Assembly: GCA_003516955.1 (NCBI GenBank)
Contig: DPBN01000317.1
Coordinates: 1 to 5,504 of the forward strand
Origin: Armatimonadota bacterium
GTDB lineage: Bacteria > Armatimonadota > Fimbriimonadia > Fimbriimonadales > Fimbriimonadaceae
Direction of reading: 5' to 3'
DNA: 5,504 nucleotides
Positions 1-5,504 of this stretch are shown here, piece after piece (the first letter of the stretch is position 1; every line of letters starts with the position of its first letter). The notes below the pieces were generated by a model. That model was not told where the DNA came from, did no database searches, and saw only the letters and a list, made by a program, of their open reading frames with translations. Made by a program: the position numbers and the translations under genes.

Positions 1-1299
<1,299 letters not shown>

Positions 1300-1333
1300 G
1301 GGCCGCGCCGAACTGCGGGTAACGTCTGCGGGG

Positions 1334-2614
1334 ATGCAGGGTCGCGGCGAGGCTTGGTGGAGGCAGCTCTCCGGCTATCAGTGGACGGTGCTGGCCGTCG
1401 CTTGGCTGGGCTGGGTGTTCGACGTGTTCGACACGTCGCTGTTCTTCCTGGCCAAGCAGCCGATGGTGCAGGAGTTCTTCGGCAAGGAGGCCTACGCGCC
1501 CGGCGGTCGCGGCACCGTGGTCGAAGGGATCATCCTCGGTTGCTTCTACGCCGGGTGGGCGGTCGGCGGGCTGATCTTCGGCATCTTGGCGGACCGCTGG
1601 GGCCGCGCTCGCACCATGATCCTCACCATCCTGCTCTACAGCCTGTTCACCGGTCTGACGTGGTTCGTTCAGACCTGGGAGCAGATGGCGGCCGTCCGCT
1701 TTCTGACCGCGCTGGGCATCGGCGGGGAGTGGGCCGCGGGCACGGCGCTGATCGCCGAGGTCCTGCCCAACCGCACGCGCGCCATGGCGGCCGGGTTCCT
1801 GCAGTCGGCGGCGGCGATCGGGCCGGTGCTGGCCGCGCTGGCCAACCTCGCGCTCAAGGACCACTCTTGGCGGTGGCTGTTCCTCGTGGGAATCGCGCCG
1901 GCGCTGCTCACCCTGGTGATCCGGTGGAAGGTGCGTGAACCGGAGCGATGGACGCAGGCGCTTGGCCAAGCCGGGACGAAGGGAGGCGCCCTGCAGACGC
2001 TCCGCGAGCTGTTCGGCTCCCAGCCGTGGCGGCGACACGCCTGGTTGGCGCTCGCCATGGCGGTGGTCGGCATCCTCGGTGCCAGCAACATCAGCTACTG
2101 GCTGCCCAACCTCGTGAAGGAGGCCAGCCCGGGCCTCGCCGACGAGGCGGTCCGCGCCCGCCAGAGCTACGCGCAGATGATCCTGCACCTCGGCACCATC
2201 GTCGGCGTGTTCCTCTTCCCCGCCCTGTGCGACCGGATCGGCCGCCGCAGCGCGTTCGCCTGGGCCTTCGCGCTCACCCCGGTCGTGGTGGCGTTGGCGA
2301 CCTTCGCCAAGCCGGGCTACGCGGGGCTCCTGATGGTCGCCCCGCTGATGGGCTTCACGGCGATCGGCCTGACCTCCGGCTTCCCGCTGTACTTCCCCGA
2401 GCTGTTCCCAACCAGGTTCCGGGCGACGGGCATGGGTTTCGCCTACAACACCGGACGGATTCTGCAGGTGCCCTGGCCGATCCTGACAGGGTGGATCATC
2501 GCCTCCCTCGGAGGCGTGGGCGTTGGAGTCGGACTCACCGCGCTGGTGTACCTGGCGGGTTTGGCCGCCGTGGCCTTCGCGCCCGAAACCAGGGGAAGGC
2601 CACTCCCGGACTAG
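1334..2614 (+). CDS. MFS transporter, metabolite:H+ symporter / sugar-acid carrier type, 12 TM
   Basis: A complete 426-residue inner-membrane secondary transporter. About 12 hydrophobic segments can be placed near residues 15-40, 65-88, 95-112, 118-143, 151-174, 179-198, 235-258, 281-300, 307-325, 331-355, 366-389 and 394-416. MFS motif A is at 83-93 (GILADRWGRAR) with a second-half copy at 299-305 (CDRIGRR). The stretch RFLTALGIGGEWAAG (122-136), the PELFPTRFRATGMGFAYNTGR region (355-375) and a closing PETRGR (417-422) are typical of the metabolite:H+ symporter and sialate/shikimate-like carriers. TM1 carries acidic residues in FDVFDT (Asp30, Asp33), candidates for proton or substrate coupling. 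The substrate cannot be read from sequence. The ATG at 1334 is the only good start; the frame is open upstream but offers no other ATG or GTG. It has only a weak ribosome site (GGGG abutting the ATG), so it may depend on the peptidase gene 34 bases upstream. Its stop overlaps that of the convergent photolyase gene. Confidence 0.93.
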   Translation: MQGRGEAWWRQLSGYQWTVLAVAWLGWVFDVFDTSLFFLAKQPMVQEFFGKEAYAPGGRGTVVEGIILGCFYAGWAVGGLIFGILADRWGRARTMILTILLYSLFTGLTWFVQTWEQMAAVRFLTALGIGGEWAAGTALIAEVLPNRTRAMAAGFLQSAAAIGPVLAALANLALKDHSWRWLFLVGIAPALLTLVIRWKVREPERWTQALGQAGTKGGALQTLRELFGSQPWRRHAWLALAMAVVGILGASNISYWLPNLVKEASPGLADEAVRARQSYAQMILHLGTIVGVFLFPALCDRIGRRSAFAWAFALTPVVVALATFAKPGYAGLLMVAPLMGFTAIGLTSGFPLYFPELFPTRFRATGMGFAYNTGRILQVPWPILTGWIIASLGGVGVGVGLTALVYLAGLAAVAFAPETRGRPLPD

Positions 2615-2621
2615 CTTCCCC
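2592..2621. terminator. Possible bidirectional terminator hairpin over the convergent stop codons
   Basis: GGGGAAG at 2592-2598 is the exact reverse complement of CTTCCCC at 2615-2621. The stem gains one more pair (C2600 with G2614) if G2599 is bulged. The loop holds most of the shared CTAG stop. No T-run follows on the + strand; on the - strand only TTT occurs just beyond the stem. It is therefore not a classical intrinsic terminator. It is the only candidate between two convergent genes that have no intergenic space, and a 7-bp stem can arise by chance. Confidence 0.3.
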
Positions 2622-4038
2622 GCGAGGCGACCGAGGAGAGCAGCGCGACGGCGCGCGCCTTCTGCGTCTGATGCTCGACCACCGGCGCGGGATAGTCGCT
2701 ACCGATCCGGCACCCCGCCAGCTCCTGCTCCAGGGGCGAGGCCTCCCACGGGGCATGGATGCGCTCGTCGGAGAAGCCGGCAAGCTCGGGGCACCAGCGG
2801 CGGAGGAACGCCCCCTGCGGGTCGAACTTGCGCGACTGCAGAACCGGGTTGAAGATGCGGAAGTACGGCTGGGCGTCGCAGCCGGTGGACGCGGCCCACT
2901 GCCAGCCCCCGTTGTTCGAGGCCAGCTCGTAATCCAGAAGCCACCGCGCGAACCACGCCTCGCCGCGCCTCCAGTGGACCAGCAGGTCTTTGGTCAGGAA
3001 CGACGCGGCCACCATCCGCAGGCGGTTGTGCATCGATCCGGTCTGGCGGAGGCAGCGCATCGCGGCGTCCACGATCGGGTAGCCGGTTCGGCCCTCCGTC
3101 CAAGCATGGAACTCCTCATCCCCGCCGGGCCAGACCAGCGCGTCGTACTCCGGGCGGAAGCTCGAGTTCACGACGTGGGGAAACCGCCAAAGGATGGCCT
3201 GGTAGAACTCGCGCCAGACCAGCTCAGTCAGCCACTTTCGCGCGCCCTCGGACCCTCGCGCCATCGCCTCCCGCGCCGCGAGGCGGATCGAGAGCGTCCC
3301 GAACCGGAAGTGCGGCGACAGACCCGAGACCCCATCCGAGGCGGGAAAGTCCCGCAGCTCGCCGTATCGGTCGATCCGGTCGAGAAACCGCTCGAACGCC
3401 CTCAAGGCAGCCTGCTCGCCGGCTTCGATCGGCAGGGGCGCCTCCTCGAAGCCCAGCCGCTCCAGCGACCAGTCCTCCAGCCCAAGACCCTCCAGCGAAG
3501 CGGCCGGCGCCAGCCGCGTGAGGTCCGGCGTCTGCTCCTCGGTGTCCTCGGGCCGAACCCGCGCGAGCCACGCCTTCAAAAACGGTGTGAACACGCGGTA
3601 CGCCCCGCCGTCCGGCGCGGTCACCTCCGGCGCCTCCAGAACGACGTGGTCCTTCACAAGGCGCAGCTCGCAGCCGAACCCGGACAGCCGACGGGCGACC
3701 TCCGCGTCCCGCTCCACCGCATAGGGGTCGGGGTCCCTGCCGGCGAAGACGGCGGACGCCCCCCACCGCTCGGCCAGCCGCGGCAGCTCGAGGGTCGGGT
3801 CGCCGTGCAGCGCGACGAGGCGCGAACCGTGCCGCCGCAGGCCGCGGTCCAGCTCCGCCAGCGATCGGTGGAAGAAGGTCACGCGCCGGTCGTCGCGGTC
3901 CTGCAACCTGTCAAGGATCCTCGTGTCGAACACGAAGGCCGCCGCAACGCTCGGATAGCGCCGAGTGGCCTCCGCCAGAGGCCGGTGGTCGTGGAGCCGC
4001 AAATCTCGGCGCAGCCAGACGATCGCTCGTTCGCCCAT
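2611..4038 (-). CDS. phrB: Deoxyribodipyrimidine photolyase (class I-type CPD photolyase)
   Basis: A 475-residue flavoprotein, normal length for the family, that uses blue or near-UV light to split cyclobutane pyrimidine dimers in DNA. The N-terminal antenna (Rossmann-like) domain begins IVWLRRDLRLHDH (6-18). The helical FAD domain covers about 200-460, with LSPHFRFGTLS (240-250), WREFY (275-279), GYPIVDAAMR (319-328), MHNRLRM (336-342), NNGGWQWAAS (375-384) and YFRIFNP (392-398). By alignment with E. coli PhrB from memory, the electron-transfer tryptophan triad is intact: Trp379, Trp356 and Trp303 match W382, W359 and W306. Dimer-site residues Glu272, Trp275, Asn338, Met342 and Trp381 match E274, W277, N341, M345 and W384. 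Asn375, the flavin-N5 position, is Asn as in photolyases rather than the Asp or Cys seen in many cryptochromes. This favours repair over photosensing. The antenna cofactor cannot be assigned. It starts 36 bases after the universal stress protein gene, with AGGA 9 bases before the ATG. Confidence 0.95.
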   Translation of the reverse strand: MGERAIVWLRRDLRLHDHRPLAEATRRYPSVAAAFVFDTRILDRLQDRDDRRVTFFHRSLAELDRGLRRHGSRLVALHGDPTLELPRLAERWGASAVFAGRDPDPYAVERDAEVARRLSGFGCELRLVKDHVVLEAPEVTAPDGGAYRVFTPFLKAWLARVRPEDTEEQTPDLTRLAPAASLEGLGLEDWSLERLGFEEAPLPIEAGEQAALRAFERFLDRIDRYGELRDFPASDGVSGLSPHFRFGTLSIRLAAREAMARGSEGARKWLTELVWREFYQAILWRFPHVVNSSFRPEYDALVWPGGDEEFHAWTEGRTGYPIVDAAMRCLRQTGSMHNRLRMVAASFLTKDLLVHWRRGEAWFARWLLDYELASNNGGWQWAASTGCDAQPYFRIFNPVLQSRKFDPQGAFLRRWCPELAGFSDERIHAPWEASPLEQELAGCRIGSDYPAPVVEHQTQKARAVALLSSVASRGS

Positions 4039-4047
4039 TCCGCTTTG

Positions 4048-4051
4048 TCCT
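4048..4051 (-). promoter_or_regulatory. Ribosome binding site of the photolyase gene
   Basis: The - strand reads AGGA here, 9 bases before the ATG at 4038-4036. It supports that start, as does the protein opening directly into the family's first beta strand. No promoter is visible in the 36-base gap, in keeping with read-through from the stress-protein gene. Confidence 0.5.
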
Positions 4052-4074
4052 ACGGCACGGGTTGCGTTCGCTCG

Positions 4075-4992
4075 TCAGGGTCGCACGATCCACACGGAGC
4101 AGGGAGCCGTTCCCGCCACCTCGAACGAAACGCTGCCGATGAGGAACCGCTCCAGCGCGCCGTGGCGCTTGGCCCCCAGCACCACGAGATCCGCTCCGGC
4201 CTCCACGGCGGCGGTCCGGAGCACCTCGGAAGGCCGGCCCGTGGCCACGCGCACCTCGGTCTGGGGGATTCTGCTCTCCAGTCGCTCCGCGGTTCGACGC
4301 GCGAGCTCTCTGGCCCATCGGCGGTCGTGCTCGGAAAGCGCGACGAACGCCTGGGCCTCCAATCCGGGAGGCAAGAGCGACAGCGGCTCGGCCACGACGA
4401 CGGTCGCCTTGCGCACCACCTCCGCGCACGATTCGACCGCCTCCAGCGCCTTGTCCGAACCCGGCGAGCCGTCCACCCCGACCACCACGCTCAGCCCCGC
4501 ACGCCCGGCCAACGCCGAGACCGAGGTCTCGCAGTCCATGCCCGCATAGGGCCTCGCCACGAGCACGGAGGCCTGGGCGTGCGACACGACCTTCCGGGCC
4601 ACGCTGCCGAGCAGCGCCGCCGGCAGCCCGGCCTCTCCGGTGCAGCCGAGGGCGATCAGGTCCACGCCGGACTCCTCCGCCTCATCGAGGATCTCCGAAG
4701 CCGGGTCGCCGATCCTCACCTTGGGCTCGGCGGCCAGACCGAGGATGGAGAGCCGCTCGGCGGAGGCCTGCGCCCGGCTCTCGGCCATCTGCCGGAACGA
4801 ATCCGTGGACACGTACGCCTCGATGGTGCCGATCGCCGGCCCCAAGGCGTCCATGTCCGTAGCGAAGAACACCGGCGACGGCGCGACGGACAGCACCGTC
4901 ACCGAGGCCCCGCGCACCGCGGGCAGCTTTCCCAGCAACGTCTCCGCCAATAGCGACGGCTGGGCGGAATCGGTTGCGAACAGAGCCTTCAT
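4075..4992 (-). CDS. Universal stress protein with two tandem UspA domains
   Basis: A 305-residue cytoplasmic protein made of two UspA-type alpha/beta domains of about 145 residues, so one chain can form the usual two-domain unit. These proteins often bind ATP and help cells endure starvation, oxidative or UV stress; the specific role here is unknown. Domain 1 (1-146) starts MKALFATDS and carries a canonical G-2x-G-9x-G-S loop (Gly116, Gly119, Gly129, Ser130). Domain 2 (about 166-305) starts VVVGVDGSPGSDKALEAV, but its loop GAKRHGALERFLIGS (273-287) has Arg276 where the second glycine belongs. The start at 4992 is chosen over an in-frame ATG at 5025. It opens on the family's first strand, has GGGAGGAT 5 to 12 bases upstream, and its ATG overlaps the stop of the preceding gene as ATGA. 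The extra 11 residues from 5025 (MGGPGRPGGSA) look like read-through of non-coding frame. Photolyase follows 36 bases downstream. Confidence 0.94.
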   Translation of the reverse strand: MKALFATDSAQPSLLAETLLGKLPAVRGASVTVLSVAPSPVFFATDMDALGPAIGTIEAYVSTDSFRQMAESRAQASAERLSILGLAAEPKVRIGDPASEILDEAEESGVDLIALGCTGEAGLPAALLGSVARKVVSHAQASVLVARPYAGMDCETSVSALAGRAGLSVVVGVDGSPGSDKALEAVESCAEVVRKATVVVAEPLSLLPPGLEAQAFVALSEHDRRWARELARRTAERLESRIPQTEVRVATGRPSEVLRTAAVEAGADLVVLGAKRHGALERFLIGSVSFEVAGTAPCSVWIVRP

Positions 4993-5504
4993 CGCGGATC
5001 CTCCCGGACGGCCAGGCCCTCCCACTGCACCGCCCTGAGCCAGCTTCGGCCTTCAGCCGGCTCGATCGTGGCGCCGGCTCCCGAGACCAGGAACTCGCGC
5101 GCCTCGGCGGAGGACCAGTCGTAGGCCTCGATCGCCGCCAGGGCTTCGAGCAGTCGCTCGGGACGCACCGCGAGCGGCAGGTTCCGGATCCGGAGTCCCA
5201 CGTCGAGCGTCACCGCTTCGACCAACAGCGCAGCGCCGCGGGCCGTTCCCGGCCAATCCACCGCGGCCTGGATGCAGTCGCCCGACGCGACGGCCTCGAG
5301 GTCCGCCGTGCGGACGTAGACCTCGACCCCGACGAAGCGGTCCAGGTCCTCCAGAACGGCCGCATCCGGGCTCTCTCCCTGGCACTGCGCCTCGTAGGCC
5401 CACAGCTCGCCGACCTCGCCGTGCATCTCGTCGAAGGCGGTCATGGCCTCGATCTCCTCCCGCAGAGTCTTGCCACCGTCGTTGCGGCCGGCTCCGAAGC
5501 CCAT
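4989..5504 (-). CDS. Acidic protein of unknown function, first gene of the stress-protein/photolyase unit (start uncertain)
   Basis: I do not recognise this protein. It has up to 171 residues if read from the ATG at the window edge (5504-5502), and the gene could continue beyond it. Another start is the ATG at 5444-5442 (151 residues), which has GGGAGGAG 9 bases upstream; that purine run also encodes Glu-Glu, so it may be coincidence. The protein is acidic, with no signal peptide or membrane segment. The N-terminal third is predicted helical (LREEIEAMTAFDEMHGEVGE). The middle is strand-like (VGVEVYVRTADLEAV, about 58-72). A hydrophobic stretch (AALLVEAVTLDVGLRI, 91-106) precedes a helix (RPERLLEALAAIEAY, 114-128). 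It has two isolated cysteines (41 and 77), no CxxC pair and no obvious catalytic motif. Its stop overlaps the start of the stress-protein gene by four bases, so the two products are probably made together. Whether they bind each other is unknown. That it is a real gene rests on the coupling, the sustained frame and the plausible amino-acid make-up. Confidence 0.7.
   Translation of the reverse strand: MGFGAGRNDGGKTLREEIEAMTAFDEMHGEVGELWAYEAQCQGESPDAAVLEDLDRFVGVEVYVRTADLEAVASGDCIQAAVDWPGTARGAALLVEAVTLDVGLRIRNLPLAVRPERLLEALAAIEAYDWSSAEAREFLVSGAGATIEPAEGRSWLRAVQWEGLAVREDPR
4998..5005 (-). promoter_or_regulatory. Strong Shine-Dalgarno site of the universal stress protein gene
   Basis: The - strand reads GGGAGGAT, with the GGAGG core ending 7 bases before the ATG at 4992-4990. 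It lies inside the last codons of the upstream gene. Together with the ATGA overlap it decides the start and points to translational coupling. Confidence 0.75.

Noticed and set aside
1313..1333. Imperfect direct repeat (CTGCGGG at 1313 and 1326) between the peptidase and MFS genes as an operator
   Set aside because: Only seven bases are shared in GC-rich DNA, with no promoter-like boxes nearby. Chance is enough to explain it.
2611..4038. Cryptochrome photoreceptor rather than a repair enzyme
   Set aside because: The flavin-N5 position is Asn, the tryptophan triad and dimer-binding residues are intact, and there is no C-terminal extension beyond the usual photolyase end.
1948..4953. A 1001-codon open frame on the + strand running through the MFS gene, photolyase and stress-protein gene
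   Set aside because: It is mostly antisense to well-recognised photolyase and Usp genes. Its translation is dominated by Arg, Pro, Gly and His with no domain or motif, as expected from GC-rich sequence with few stop codons. It would mislead an automatic gene caller but is not supported as a gene.
4075..5025. Longer version of the stress protein starting at the ATG at 5025
   Set aside because: The extra 11 residues are Gly/Pro-rich and fall outside the domain. The ATG at 4992 has a strong, well-spaced Shine-Dalgarno site and an ATGA overlap with the previous gene.

Overview
The window is a compact, GC-rich stretch of bacterial chromosome with short intergenic gaps, recognisable Shine-Dalgarno sites (for example GGGAGGAT before the stress-protein gene) and almost no non-coding DNA. 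The gene content (S9 peptidase, MFS carrier, class I-type photolyase, tandem universal stress protein) fits a free-living, light-exposed bacterium. The peptidase resembles proteins I associate with high-GC soil and water phyla such as Acidobacteriota, Armatimonadota or Planctomycetota. That is an impression only; nothing here fixes the phylum.

Layout. The left half lies on the + strand. The 3' part of an S9B (DPP-IV-like) serine peptidase gene runs in from the left edge to 1299. After a 34-base gap comes a complete 12-TM MFS transporter gene (1334-2614). The right half lies on the - strand, read right to left: an unrecognised acidic protein gene (5504-4989), a tandem-domain universal stress protein gene (4992-4075) and a DNA photolyase gene (4038-2611). 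The two blocks converge, and the MFS and photolyase stop codons overlap on one palindromic CTAG at 2611-2614.

How the genes may work together. On the - strand, the unknown gene and the stress-protein gene overlap by ATGA, and the photolyase starts 36 bases further on. This looks like one transcription unit, possibly for stress and UV survival. On the + strand, the peptidase and transporter are probably co-transcribed, but I see no firm biochemical link between them; degradation of peptides followed by uptake of a product is only a guess.

No mobile element, CRISPR array, RNA gene or evident new multi-gene system is visible. The points most worth a second look are the unknown protein translationally coupled to the stress protein, the CTAG double stop with a hairpin over it, and the asymmetric nucleotide-binding motifs in the tandem stress protein.
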